A stretch of 64,000 nt of DNA from Dipteris shenzhenensis (GCA_047967505.1 CM106538.1); one strand, 5' to 3'. Shown: positions 36,995 to 48,567, numbered from the stretch's first letter. Numbers and translations are program-made. The notes: generated by a model not told the origin, from the letters alone.

Positions 36995-37667
36995 TACATA
37001 CACTTCATGTTCATATGCCTCTCTAGTAATCCACAGCTTGTGCTCTAGTTTGACAAAATATACAACACTTCACATCCATAGACAATCTCTACCATACAGC
37101 AAGACGTTTTATCGCTACATTGCTGGATACATTCATTTTCGTTTGCAAAGCCCCTAGCAAATTTCACCATGTTATAATATAACTTGTTCCCATGTCATTT
37201 GTGAACCCCTTGGCAAATCTATCCTCTTTCAAAATGACTTGTTCGTAATTACAGCCTCAAATAAAATTCTACAGAGAGAACTTTCTAAAGCCATCTCTCA
37301 TCCCCGGAACCCTCTTGCCAATAATCACGATATGAACATATTCCATTGCAATGTGATGATAACAAATTGCATCCCTCAAGATTGTTTCAAAGGACAATCT
37401 TACGCATTAAATGGTGTCCCAGAATTACATTCAGAGCAACCACAGATGTTCTTGGGTTGGGCCTAAAAGTATGGCCAGCTCCTCCCTATAATCCCAAACT
37501 TCAAAGGATGCCTTTTCTCTCTTCTTCACCCACATCATGAAGAAATTCAAATGTGTCAAGCACATATGTAGAGGACTCCATGCAGTTACTCAACCTCCGT
37601 AGCTTATACCCTCTTGTTGAATACATGAATTGTCTCTAGCAACAAAGTCATGACCAGATTATTGACC
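34703..37667. other. Unassigned stretch 3' of the PPR gene
   Basis: No supported gene in about 3 kb. 35100-35340 is G/A-rich with pseudo-frames. 36900-36945 is (GT)n and (GCGT)n, followed by a (GA)n run at about 36949-36990. The part after 37000 is ordinary AT-rich sequence and probably includes the PPR 3' untranslated and downstream region. A retroelement origin for 34703-35800 is possible because it follows a primer site. Confidence 0.45.
36949..36990. repeat. (GA)n microsatellite
   Basis: A pure AG run of about 42 bp directly after a (GT)n/(GCGT)n stretch. Confidence 0.93.
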
Positions 37668-39653
37668 TTAATTTAACTGTGATCCAGAGCTTTCTTCCCA
37701 CTTAGTATCAATCACTGCCTTTCTCACCTCCAACACGTCATTCGACCTACCTGCATTGGCATGGATGCTAGCTAGCAAAACATATGGTGAAGAACTCTTT
37801 GGATCTAACACAAACGCATAATTTGCAGCACGTGCTGCCCGCTTCACATCATTATGAATTCTGCAGGATGAAAGCAGACTCACCCATGCTGAAAGGACAT
37901 GTTCAAATGGCATACTGATGATGAGGTCCTCTGCCTCTTCCAATAGTCCTCTTCGCCCAAAAAGATCAACCATGCGCACACAATGTTCCACAGAGGCCTT
38001 TATACCATGGTCTCTATTCATAGATGCAAAGCATCTCATCCCATCAGTAACAAGACCTGTATGGCTGCATGCAGTGAGAACGCTGAGGAACGTGATCTCG
38101 TCTGGCTTGAAGCCTCCAGCTTTCATTTGACCAAACAGTTGAAGGGCCTCCTTGTCATGCCCATTCTGGGCACACGCAGCAATTATAGCATTCCAGGAGA
38201 CCACATTCCGGTATGGCATCTCTGCAAACAAGACCCTCGCATCATCTAGGCTCCCACACTTGCCATACAAATTGATAAGGGCTGTCCCCAAAACCACATC
38301 CAATTGCCATCCGTTGCAAGCAACAATGGCGTGGATCACCCGACCCTCTTCTAGGGCTGCTAGACTGGCACACGCATCCACACCACCAATGAAGGTGACC
38401 CTGTCTGGCTCAAAGCCCTCAGTCCGCATTTGACCAAGCAGCTGCAGTGCCTCCTCGCCATGCCTATTCTGGGCACAAGCAGTGATAATGGCATTCCAAC
38501 AGACTACATTCCACTGTGGCATCTCTGCAAATACTGCCATCGCATCGTCTAGCTTCTTGCACATGCCATACATATTGACGAGGGCTGTTCCCACAGCAAC
38601 CTCCAGTTCCCATCCCTTGCCAGCAAGGGTTGTGTGTATCATTCGACCCTCTTCTAGGGCTGCCACACTGGCGCACACATCAACAATTGAGATGAAGGTG
38701 ATCTTGTTTGGCTCAAAGTCTTTACCCTCCACATGACCAAACAGTTGCAGGGCCTCTTTGCCATGCCCATTCAGGGCAAACGCAGCAATCATGGCATTCC
38801 ATGAGACCACATCCCGCTGTGGCAAATCTATAAGCAGTACTCTCGCGTCATCTAGGCTCCCACACTTGCCGTACATATTGATAAGGGCTGTACCCACAAC
38901 AACATCCGACTCCAAACCATTGCCAGCAATACTCGCATGGATCACTCGCCCCTCTTCAAGGGCTGCAATACTAGCACACGCATCCATTACACAGATGAAG
39001 GTGACCTTGTTTGGCTCGAAACCTTCAGCCTGCATTTGCCTAAACACTTCCAGAGCCTCCTTGCCATGTCCATTCTGGGCACAAGCTGCAGTCATGGCAT
39101 TCCAGGAGACGACATCCCGCTGTGGCATCTCTGCAAACAATGCCCTCGCATCATCCAAGCTACCGTTCTGGGCAGATGCTGTGATCATAGTATTCCACGA
39201 GTACAAATCCCGATAGACTATTTTGTCAAACACAGCCCGGGCATTCTGTAGGCTCCCACACTTGCCATACATTTGGACGAGAAGGTTACTCAAAAATCTA
39301 TTGCCAGCATGCCCATACCTGCTCATGTGCTCATGCACACGTTTGCCCTCAGACAGGGCCTTGGCAATGGTGCAACGCTTCAAAAGCGAGGCATAGGTAG
39401 CATGATCTGTCTCTGGACCTAGTTGCCCGAGGATTTCTACAGTGAACGTGTTGTGAGACCCACAGTTTTCATTTGTATGGTGGTGTCTGTCCAATTTCGG
39501 TGTAGGACAGGTCTTGTTTAGCAACCCTTCAGCAAACGACCGCAGGAGGTTGCTCTTGTGCTTATCCCAACCCAGAGGGTCCGACCTCTCCAAGGATAGG
39601 GGCGGTTCAATCGCAAGAGAAGGCACGCTCGATGCGGAGAGAAAGAGCGCCAT
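37668..39653 (-). CDS. PLS-class pentatricopeptide repeat protein with short E-like end
   Basis: An intact, intronless 661-residue gene. PLS-class PPR proteins bind single organelle RNAs base by base and mostly guide C-to-U editing or processing in plastids or mitochondria (family knowledge). Residues 1-60 are serine/leucine-rich and basic in part, consistent with an organelle transit peptide. PPR motifs run from about 85 to 560 and include NMYGKCGSLDDAR, VVSWNAMIAA and EPNKVTF blocks. P-L-S triplets recur every 101 residues: the FEPN/FKPD block occurs at 212, 313, 414 and 515. The DNA period is exactly 303 bp. Residues 560-661 are an E1-like tail (AWVSLLSSCRIHNDV, then SPYVLLASIHANAGR). The usual GCSWIE-type end is replaced by ESSGSQLN and no DYW domain follows, so any deaminase would have to act in trans. 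The Met chosen is the first in the frame. Confidence 0.95.
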   Translation of the reverse strand: MALFLSASSVPSLAIEPPLSLERSDPLGWDKHKSNLLRSFAEGLLNKTCPTPKLDRHHHTNENCGSHNTFTVEILGQLGPETDHATYASLLKRCTIAKALSEGKRVHEHMSRYGHAGNRFLSNLLVQMYGKCGSLQNARAVFDKIVYRDLYSWNTMITASAQNGSLDDARALFAEMPQRDVVSWNAMTAACAQNGHGKEALEVFRQMQAEGFEPNKVTFICVMDACASIAALEEGRVIHASIAGNGLESDVVVGTALINMYGKCGSLDDARVLLIDLPQRDVVSWNAMIAAFALNGHGKEALQLFGHVEGKDFEPNKITFISIVDVCASVAALEEGRMIHTTLAGKGWELEVAVGTALVNMYGMCKKLDDAMAVFAEMPQWNVVCWNAIITACAQNRHGEEALQLLGQMRTEGFEPDRVTFIGGVDACASLAALEEGRVIHAIVACNGWQLDVVLGTALINLYGKCGSLDDARVLFAEMPYRNVVSWNAIIAACAQNGHDKEALQLFGQMKAGGFKPDEITFLSVLTACSHTGLVTDGMRCFASMNRDHGIKASVEHCVRMVDLFGRRGLLEEAEDLIISMPFEHVLSAWVSLLSSCRIHNDVKRAARAANYAFVLDPKSSSPYVLLASIHANAGRSNDVLEVRKAVIDTKWEESSGSQLN

Positions 39654-41013
39654 GGTTTAATATTTGGGCAAGACCACGTTGAAGAAACAGAAACAAAGAG
39701 GCAGACCTCTCATTCCTTGCCTCCATAGCTCCATGCTAATAAGCCTGCATGGTTTTATCCTACAAAATGCTGCAACATGGAGCCACACATTCGAATTTTG
39801 ACGCCTACGAGGGCCTTATTACGACGCCCATGACATCTGTAGTGAGAGCAGGTTAGGAGGTCTCCGGACCGTTTCACCACCTCTAATTGAACAAGAGGAG
39901 TACGACTAGGGACCTTGTATCAAAACATCCATACATAGTTTAAGGGGAGCAGCCCTCTCGGGTAAAATTGCATGCTAATTCAAATTGTCCTGTGGTGCCG
40001 ATTTTCCCCAAATGAGAGTACTTTGCATTCAACACATACCGCTTGAAGGACAAGGAAAGGACGCCTCTGTCGGGAAGGGTCTCCAACAAATTGAAGCAGC
40101 GACCATCTTGAAAGAATCCAACAAATTGAAGCTGCGACTATCTTGAAAGAATCCTGCTGATTCGACCTCCTTCGCACTGAAGATTCTCGAGAAAGACATG
40201 AAACACAGGAAAGCCTTGGCGATTCGCAAAAGGAGCGTATGAGATGGGGCATGCAACTTTCTCTCAGTGGTGCTAGGTGGTTCGGCTTGCCTTCTAGAGT
40301 TGTTTACGTTTTTTTCCCTGTGGCAAAACCGATTGTTTTCCCATGATCTAGCTTCTAGTAGGATTTTGGGTCGCGCTTTCTTCCTGATTGAGTCGATTCA
40401 GAAGCCTCTGGAAAGCCTTTGCTCTCGAAATCCTAGGGTGATGTGGTTCTTCCGATTCCTTAGTCTCCATTTGAAGAGTTCCAATGCCCACTTAGGAAGG
40501 AGGAATTTCCCGGGCTTCGTGACTCCATCTCCATTGTGGCTCCGGTTCCCAGAAATAATGAAGGCGCTTGGACTAGAAAATCCTGAGTTTTCTTTTCTCA
40601 GGATGTAGTGCTCTAGCTCTTTTGTGCTCCAGCCAATCTTCCTAGCTTTCTTGACGCCGAAGATTTCCAAGAGCGTTCCCGCGTGTCCATGTCCATGTTC
40701 AGATGCTCAGCGGTCGCTCGTCAGAAGGAGAACAACCAGCAGCGAGGATTGCACCTTCCAAAATTCGATTGGCGTTCCAACATAGCTTCTCCCATGGTTT
40801 CTCGATTGGCAATGTTGCAAAATTCTATCTTCTCTGAAAAAGCTTGTCGTTGAATAGAGCTCCCTTCTCAGAAGCCGAAGTTCGGCAGAGAGTTGAGGAA
40901 GTTGAGCGAGCCAGTGCATCTTTCTTACGTTAGACTATCTTCATACGTTAATAGTTATACGATCATAACTTTTATCTTTCATTGTTTTGTTAGCACTGCC
41001 TTTCATTGTTTTG
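39654..41013. other. PPR upstream region and unassigned sequence
   Basis: The PPR promoter and 5' untranslated region should lie in the first few hundred bases. No single TATA box can be singled out. Short frames on both strands at 40267-40670 have no known domain. A 35-bp tandem duplication lies at 40083-40152. Confidence 0.45.
40083..40152. repeat. 35-bp tandem duplication
   Basis: Two copies of a unit beginning CCAACAAATTGAAGC and ending AAAGAAT, differing at two bases. Confidence 0.9.
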
Positions 41014-41256
41014 TTAGCACTGCCTTCCACCCAGAGCTATAATCTTTTCATTAAAAAAGTGTCCCACACCATTTTTCGCCACGTGGCCTCCTACTATCTT
41101 TGTTCTCTCTCTCTCACTCTTCACTCTCGGAGTTTGCAAATCATTCGAGCTTCCATCACAGCTGTTGCAAATTAATCATTCATTCATCTTGACAATTGTT
41201 TTCCTTTGACAGAACCAATTGAAGGCAGTGCTCACGAGTACTTGTACTCACTTGTT
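41014..41256. repeat. Direct repeat R1, left of the composite element
   Basis: 243 bp (TTAGCACTGCCTTCC to TACTCACTTGTT) repeated as R2 at 58043-58356. The main difference is a short CT run here against a 76-bp (TC)n run in R2. With the 16.4-kb composite removed, the two would lie about 0.6 kb apart in direct orientation. Confidence 0.88.
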
Positions 41257-41408
41257 ATCTTTTTTATCTTTAACCTATTAACCACGGACACCAAAAACAA
41301 AAGGAGAGGACACGTTGCAGCTTGGAGGAGAAGAGCTTGCCACGGTCACAAAGAAGGAGGCTTAAAGGGGGGAGGAGGTGAAAGACAAGAGGAGCTTTAG
41401 GGAGAAGG

Positions 41409-41572
41409 TGTTGAGAGGAAGAGAAAGAGGAGAGAGAAGGACACGAGAGTTGTGTTGAAAGGAAGAGAAAGAGGAGAGAGACCGACACAAGAGTTGCTCC
41501 CAAGAAAGTAATTCTATTCATAGATCATAGGCATATATATAGTTAAGGACTAAGCTATATATAGCTCTAACA
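41409..41572 (-). repeat. Composite element 3' LTR
   Basis: 164 bp from TGTTGAGAGGAAG to AGCTCTAACA. It contains an internal imperfect duplication of the GTTGAGAGGAAGAGAAAG word. A 15-bp segment present in the right LTR (around GGGTGAGTTAGGG) is missing. It is preceded by GAAGG. Confidence 0.9.
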
Positions 41573-42338
41573 CCCCCACTCAAACTAGCTACGGATGAAA
41601 AAAAACCCTTGGGGAGTACAAGGGAAAAACCCGAGCCACTATATATATCTATGTGAATATATATACAAAGGATGGCCATATGCCATTTTGAATGATACAG
41701 TGTAATGCTGGATGATACAGTGCAAATTGCATGTGGATAGTACAAGGGCATAAGACAAGCACTTGTCCATAGTACAGTGCAAAGTATAGGCACTATGTTT
41801 GGTGCATGATACAGTGAAAAGTATGTGTGAAAAATAGAAAAATATTCCTGGAAATCTCAACTTGTTTGACATAGTGAGATGATGCATAATCAGGGCTTGA
41901 GATCTTCAAGTTCGATGTTTGAGCTCTTCATCTAAATAGTAGAGCTTGTTGTCTCCAAGTTCAATTCGGTCAAACCTCCTCAAACCTTTGTAATTATGCC
42001 TTCATATTTTGCACAATTCATCCACATAAAATGACCTATTTCATGCAGTGTACATGAACACAACAAATATTCAAGTGTCCGTTTCTATTATACCAACTAG
42101 AGTGCTTGGCCAGCTGGGCTCTTGATGAATACTTCTCTCTTTTGCTATCTTGTTGAGGCTGGTGGAATTTACCTTGTCTGCGTCCATGTCTTATGCTGCA
42201 ATGTCCCGAGCTTTCTGATTCTCTGCACCTGTTCTCGACAACAGACAAGATATTAAAACCATTTTCCTTGCACGCATGTTTGACGTAACATATTCATGAC
42301 TTGCCTCTGCCTTTTTCAATCTCTGGTAGTGAATACCT
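41573..42338. other. Composite element 3' interior, no gene
   Basis: Starts with the purine-tract complement CCCCCACTCAAAC next to the LTR. The rest shows repeated GATACAGTG words at 41695-41815 and no recognisable coding domain. Confidence 0.5.
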
Positions 42339-42856
42339 TTATGCGCGTGGTTGTGTTGTCGGCTGTGAGAACTGTCGTTGAATTGGTCTGAATATGTCTG
42401 GATGTGGGCAATGTAGTATGCGCAGCCTCGTCCTCTCAGTCACTCTGGACAACATCACGTATGCTAGGCCAGGGGCAAACACTCCTCGAAATATGAGCAG
42501 CGCTTTGTTGGATATGGTTGCGCCTTGGGATTTGTGTCCCGTGATAGCGTATGCTAGGGTTAGTGGAAATGTGGACTTGTGGAACCATTTTCCATTTATT
42601 GCCTTCCGCTGATGCTTCGAGTGTCGTAATGTGAGCACGGCCGCTGTTGTCTCCACGACGACAGTGATACCGTTGATTTCCCCCCTGCTAGTTGCATTGA
42701 TGCTCTTGATTTTGCACATTACTCCATTTGCGGCACCTATTGCGAGGTCGATGTTTTCCGTTATCATTGCCTTCGCCCCCACGCAAATTTTTCCTATCTC
42801 GTTGAAGCTTTTGTCCTCCAACCATTCTTTGAGAGCTGGTTCGCTCGCGGCGTTAC
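42339..42856 (-). pseudogene. Helitron-type PIF1 helicase, C-terminal part
   Basis: Frame of PIF1-family helicase motifs V-VI: IGAANGVMCKI, then LTLAYAITGHKSQGATI and VMLSRVTERTRLRIL. The open frame ends at 42339. Its right end at 42856 is the left boundary of copia B. On the far side of copia B, with one GTTAC removed, the same frame continues at 48767, so the helicase was split by the insertion. The residues upstream of 42856 in the open frame are copia LTR translation. Confidence 0.92.
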
Positions 42857-43036
42857 TGAGAGTGCTCTCAACAGAAGCAAGAATGGAAGAAGGAGAGAGA
42901 GCGAGAGAGAGAGACAGAGAGCCACACAAGTTTTGGTGGGTGCAGAACCACCCTAATCTTCTTTTTCATTCATTTATATATGTGTTTGAGTATTGTACAT
43001 AACTGGGGTTAAGGCACAGTGACCTTTAACCCCACA
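42857..43036 (-). repeat. copia B 3' LTR
   Basis: 180 bp, TGAGAGTGCTCTCAAC to AACCCCACA. Its only difference from the 5' LTR is A for G in CAACAGAAG, a change at a CpG site. Confidence 0.97.
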
Positions 43037-43089
43037 ACCTCCCACTTAAAGGACAATGTGCCTTTAAGGGAGAACAACCAGTGAGCATA

Positions 43090-45399
43090 CTATCCAATGC
43101 CCATCAATACACGACAATACTCAAACCGCTGACTAGGTAGACTCTTCGTCAGCATATCTGCAGGGTTATCATCTGTATAAACCTTGACAAGCTCTATGCG
43201 CTTGTCCTCAAGTACCTCCCTGATGAAATGGTACCTGACCTCAATGTGTTTGGTCTTTGCATGAAAGACCGGATTCCGTGCTAGCTGAATAGCACTCATG
43301 GAATCACTATGCAATGTCGGTATACCTGTATGAATCCCCAAATCTCCCACTAGCCGATCAAGCCATATAGCCTCCTTGCAACCCTCTGTGGCTGCAACAT
43401 ACTCAGCCTCTGTGGTAGACAAAGCAACGCACTTCTGTGCGCGAGACATCCACGACACTGCACCACCTGCAAAGGTGAACACATAACCAGAAGTGGATCT
43501 CCTACTATCCACATGCCCTGCATAGTCTGAATCTGTGTACCCAAGTACACGCATGTCTCCTTTACCAAAGCAAATGCACATCTCCTTGGTACCCTTCATG
43601 TACCTCATGATGCACTTAACTGCCTCCCAATGCCTCTTTCCTAGATTAGCCATATACCGGCTAACAACTCCCACTGCAAATGCAATGTCTGGTCTAGTAG
43701 CTATCATAGCATACATAAGACTCCCAACTGCTGATGCATAAGGAACCTTGGCCATCATGGCCCTCTCCTCATCTGATTTGGGACTATCTGTATGACTCAG
43801 TTTCACATATGGAGGCAATGGAGTACTCACTGCCTTCCCCCCCTCCATATTGAAACGCTGTAATACTTTTGTAACATACTCTTTTTGTGAAAGCCAAAGG
43901 AGTTTCCTACTCCGATCACGCGTGATGCGCATACCAAGAATATGACCTGCAAATCCCAAATCCTTCATATCAAAGGCCTCATGCAACTTGGCCTTTAATG
44001 CATCTAGCTCATAAGTATTCTTGCTAGCCAATAGCATATCATCCACATATAGTGCCAGGATTATTAGGCTATTATCCTTAGCCCTTTTAGTGTAGAGGCA
44101 GTGATCAATTTCACTCCTTCTGAAACCCTGGGACCGAATGAAAGCATCAAACTTCTGATACCATTCTCTAGGCGCTTGCTTAAGACCATAGAGACTCTTC
44201 TTCAGCTTGCAAACTAAATGCTCTTTGCCCTTTTCTTCAAAGCCTTCCGGCTGCACCATGTAAATTTCCTCATGCAAATCCCCATGCAAGAAAGCTGTCT
44301 TGACATCCATTTGCATAAGCTCCATATCCTCTACTGCCACTAGTCCAAGCATGCATCTAAGTGTGGTCATCTTCACAACCGGAGAGAATATCTCATCAAA
44401 GTCCACACCCTTCTCTTGCTTGAACCCTTTAGCAACCAATCGGGCCTTGTACCTAGGCACATCATCACCTGTGACCTTCATTTTGTAGACCCATTTACAT
44501 GGCAATGCTTTCTTTCCATGTGGCAAAGAAACCAAGTCCCAAGTCTTATTCTTCATAAGTGAACTCATCTCTGATTGCATAGCATACTCCCACTTGCGTT
44601 GATCCTCACGCATCATAGCCTCTTTGTAGCAAGAAGGCTCCCCGCAATCAGTAAGCATCACATAGTCTACCCCTGGAACAAACCTATCAGGCGGTCTAGA
44701 CACTCTAGATGATCTTCTCAATGGCATTTCAGCTTGCTGTCCCACTTGCATATCAGCCACATTTGGCTCATCATTTCCACCAATAGATGATCCATCATCT
44801 ACCCTTGATTGTATACCTGTGGGAGTACTTGGTTGTACCATTTCTTGCACATTTGGTGCATGGACAGCTTGCTGTCTATCAACATATGCAGGTGGATTCA
44901 CATCCTGGAAAGTGATTCTCCTCATTTCCACATCCCTCATGGGTGCCTTATGCATCTTCTTCTCATTGAAGACCACATCATGGCTGCGTATGATCTTCTT
45001 TGCTTCTGGATCCCAGAGACGATAGCCCATCTCTCCACTTTCACCATAACCTAGAAAGATGCATTTCCTAGACTTAGGATCTAGCTTCTTTCGAAGCTCT
45101 TTTGGCACATGTGCATATGCCTCACACCCAAATATACGCAAATGAGAGTAAGAGGGCTTCTTGCCACTCCATGCCTCTTCAAGAATACCACCATCCAAAC
45201 TCTTACTAGGTGATCTATTGATCACATGCACTGCAGTCTTCATTGCCTCAGCCCAAAAACCACCAGAAAGACTTGCATTGGAAAGCATGCATTGCAACCT
45301 TTCTTGAATGGTACGATTCATCTTTTCTGCAACTGGATTTTGCTCTGGAGTACGAGGGGATGTAAGCTCCCTCTTAATCCCACGAGTATCACAGAAATG
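43090..45399 (-). pseudogene. copia B integrase end, reverse transcriptase, RNase H
   Basis: This is the pol part after the second TAG. The longest Met-started stretch is 743 codons (43090-45321). Residues 1-120 are the integrase C-terminal part (CIFLGYGESGEMGYRLWD). The RT spans about 265-490, with KARLVAKGF, QMDVKTAFLHGDL, SLYGLKQAPREW and the catalytic YVDD at 425-428. RNase H spans about 585-725, with GYTDSDYAG, STTEAEYVAA and LHSDS. All catalytic blocks look intact. Only the upstream stops prevent normal expression. Confidence 0.95.
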
Positions 45400-45780
45400 C
45401 TAAAAGTCATGAGAGAGATACTCTCCACCATTGTCAGTCCGTAGGCATTTAAGCGTTCTACCTGACTGATTCTCAACCAAGGCCAGCCATTTCTGAAATA
45501 CCTGGAACACATCACTCTTCCGAGCTATAGCATAAGCCCACACTTTCCTAGTTGCATCATCAATGAATGTCACATAGTATTCAGCCCCGCCTAATGACCG
45601 TGTAGGCATGGGACCACATGCGTCTGAATGCACCAAATCAAGCATTTCAAACTCTTTCTTTCCCCTTCTTTTATGGGCTGATTTAGTCTGCTTCCCATAG
45701 AGACAATGCTCACAAAATTCAAAATCAGAGAAACTCAAATGCGGTACATAACCCAAACGGCATAAGAGTTTCATTCCACT
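45400..45780 (-). pseudogene. copia B integrase core between two stops
   Basis: A stretch in the same frame as its neighbours, bounded by TAG at 45781-45783 and TAG at 45400-45402. It holds the integrase zinc-binding end (CEHCLYGKQTK), the first core block (LDLVHSD) and RTDNGGEYLSHDF. Copy A has CAG at both TAG positions, so both stops are C-to-T changes on the coding strand. Confidence 0.95.
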
Positions 45781-47178
45781 CTAGCTCATGTGCCCCAACC
45801 TGCAATGCCACAAAGAAGTGCTTGGCTGCTCGGTTATTGCAACAACATGATCAAATACCCCTGATACATGTAAGGGATACAAAGTCCCACACTTGGCACC
45901 CCTGGCCAAAAGCATAGAGCCCTTTTGAATTTTCCAACTCTGAAAGCCAAAAGTGGTGTGAAAACCAGCATCATCTAGCTGACCCACTGAAATAAGACTC
46001 TTGGTCAGCTTAGGCACATGTCTCACATGTTTCAAAACAAATGCAGACCCATTTGCAAAAGAAAACTTTATGTCACCTGCTCCCACTATGTCACATGCAT
46101 AGTCATTTCCAAGATGCACACAACCTGTCTTTCCACTATCATAAGTGGAGAACCATTCCCTATGGGGAGTAACATGGAATGAAGCACCAGAATCCAAAAT
46201 CCAATCCTGGGAATATGCATCATTTGAAGTGGTAAGCAACTCTGTAGATAAAGTAGACATGAAGAGAACATCATTGTCACTATCACGTGTGACTGCATTG
46301 ATCTCCTCGATCTTCACTTTTCCTTTGTCCTCCCTTGGAGACTCTTCCTTTTGATTTGCACCCCAATTTGCATTCTTTTTCTTATCCTTTTGCTCTCTTT
46401 TCAGCTTGTAGCAATCCTTTTTCATATGGCCCTTCTTGCCACAGTGGTAACACTCAATGTTCCGTGCCTTGGATTTGCTACGAGACTTCCCTCTTTCTTG
46501 GGACTTCCCCCTGAACTGTGATCTGCCCCTTTGCACATTTAAGGCTGCATCCTGCTTGTTGCCATCCATAGACTTCCGTCTAATCTCCTCGGCCAACAAG
46601 CTACCCACAACATCATCAAATTTCAGTGCTCCACCAGGTGCAGAGTTACTGACAGCTGTACGGAAGGTATCCCATGAGGATGGCAATGAACATAAGAGAA
46701 ATATTGCCTTAGTCTCCGCATCAAAATTCATTTTCTGAGCCTGAAGCTGGCTGAAAATAATATTGAATTCATTCAAGTGAGAAGCAATGGAGACCCCTTC
46801 CTTCATCTGCAGCTCAAACAACCTCTTCATGAGGTAAACTTTATTAGAGGCAGTTTCCTTCTCATAAGTGGCACACAGTTTCTTCCACAAATCTTCCGTA
46901 GTCTGCTCATTTACTACTGTGAAATAAACTGACTCTGCAAGATGAAGTCTAATAGTAGACTTTGCTAATGCATCCAACTCATTCCAATCATCCTCAGACA
47001 TATTTGCAGGCTTAGCTTCAATCCCTGCCAAGGGTTTAATCTGCTTCTTTTGAATAAGCACATCCCTTATTTGTTCTTTCCACAAAGAAAAGTTTGTCCC
47101 ATCGAACTTTTTAATGCTGAAAAACTCCTTTTCAGGCATGGAAGAGGATGCCATGATGCAAATGAAACAAAATGCCAA
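45781..47178 (-). CDS. copia B gag and aspartic protease
   Basis: An open 465-codon frame ending at a TAG inside the polyprotein. Gag (UBN2-like) covers about residues 20-200, the CCHC knuckle CYHCGKKGHMKKDC is at 243-256 in a basic region, the protease motif DSGAS is at 329-333, and the pre-integrase block LWHCRLGHMS is at 456-465. As it stands this could make gag and protease but not integrase or RT. The native start is probably Met9 (MASSSM), at about 47154, rather than the first Met. Confidence 0.93.
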   Translation of the reverse strand: MAFCFICIMASSSMPEKEFFSIKKFDGTNFSLWKEQIRDVLIQKKQIKPLAGIEAKPANMSEDDWNELDALAKSTIRLHLAESVYFTVVNEQTTEDLWKKLCATYEKETASNKVYLMKRLFELQMKEGVSIASHLNEFNIIFSQLQAQKMNFDAETKAIFLLCSLPSSWDTFRTAVSNSAPGGALKFDDVVGSLLAEEIRRKSMDGNKQDAALNVQRGRSQFRGKSQERGKSRSKSKARNIECYHCGKKGHMKKDCYKLKREQKDKKKNANWGANQKEESPREDKGKVKIEEINAVTRDSDNDVLFMSTLSTELLTTSNDAYSQDWILDSGASFHVTPHREWFSTYDSGKTGCVHLGNDYACDIVGAGDIKFSFANGSAFVLKHVRHVPKLTKSLISVGQLDDAGFHTTFGFQSWKIQKGSMLLARGAKCGTLYPLHVSGVFDHVVAITEQPSTSLWHCRLGHMS

Positions 47179-48567
47179 ATGCTAGTGCCTGCAAGAGAGA
47201 ATCACACCAAATACCAGGTGCACCCAAATGTGTATGCCACAATAGAGTGAAATATCACCAAAACTCAAAACTCAAAGCATCTGACTCATGTGCATATACT
47301 ATGCATCCATATGAGCAAATCTGGCCCAAAAGAAAATGCCAATAAGTGCCAAATGACTCAAGCATAAACACTGTCCACTGGCATATGCATCAATAATGTC
47401 TCATCCAAGAGAGCATATCACTATCAGTGCGTCACCTGCAATGTGTCAAAGCTGTCCCTCAGCATAAAATAGCATCCATGTGCAAAGCGTCCATAAAAAT
47501 AGCATCCCACAAGGCAATTTGGGCCTATCAGCGCATCCAACAAGGACCGCAATGCATCCAAATGGCCTATAAATCATCCACTGCAACCCAATGCATACCA
47601 CGAATGAGCACACACTGCTCAAACTGCAACCAGAGTGATCTGCATAAGGTATGCTCAAGAAATCATAGTCCCACGGTAATGAGCGCTACTGAAAATAGAA
47701 CCTGAGATGCTTCAAAACATGGGCGCCATTGCATAATCGGACTCAGCAAGAAAATCTGCAAATATCTCTCTTCTGCCAGAACTCCAAAATCCCAACCGAT
47801 GAGTGAGAAATGGGAGTCAACACTTATCCACTGCCATGTGGCATAAATCTAAGGTTTCAAAACCTTAGTATGAAAAATGCATAACAGAGAGACGAAATCG
47901 AATACACAGAGATTTATAACTTTGAAAATCCTCCACCGAATCACGCAAGAACTGATAGGTAGGGGTTTTTGGGCGTCCGGAACGCAATGGGACAGACGGT
48001 TTTGGAAACCGTGGTCTCAATCACTGGGTCCAACACACGGACTGAAAAACGTTTTTGGAAACAGAGCTATCTGTAAACTCCACCGGAGTGCGAATGATGA
48101 GCAACATAGAAGTTTTAGGACCTCCTGAGTCCACCGGAACTGACAGATCTGCAAATGGTTGCTCCAAACTTGAGTTCCAACACCCGGGCAAAAAACGCAG
48201 GAACTGACACAGTGAGTCAGAAATCCACTGAAATGATCCCAGATTCAAGAACGAAAGTGTTTCCAAGCTCCTGAAGTAATGTGGACACCAAAAGCAAGCA
48301 ATAGTTGCCTCTACAAGTCAATACGGAGTCTCTGTCATCGAACGGAACAGGGAAAAGCTCAAAAAACGACTTTTTCTTTGAAAGCTCTTAACAGGCTCTC
48401 AAAACCACTTCGCAAAGCCAAAGTGACTTTTCCAAAGGTTCCTCCAAGGTCTCTGCACACTCGGATGCAAGTAAAGTCACCCACAAAGCTTCCCACAGAG
48501 CTTCTCCTTCCTCCCACAGAGCTGCTGAGCTTCAAAGCATTCACGCACGCTCAGCTAGATCACCCGG
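47179..48567 (-). other. copia B long 5' leader
   Basis: 1.39 kb without a retroelement domain, matching the copy A leader. It holds two small frames also open in copy A (47446-47658 and 48021-48266). Most of the distance between LTR and gag is unexplained; many copia elements have far shorter leaders. Confidence 0.75.

Noticed and set aside
38464-39216. Plus-strand frames up to 152 codons inside the PPR gene
   Set aside because: Antisense shadows repeated with the 303-bp PPR period.
45400-45783. Programmed stop readthrough in copia B
   Set aside because: Two separate TAG stops, both CAG in copy A and lacking a recognised readthrough context; point mutation is simpler.
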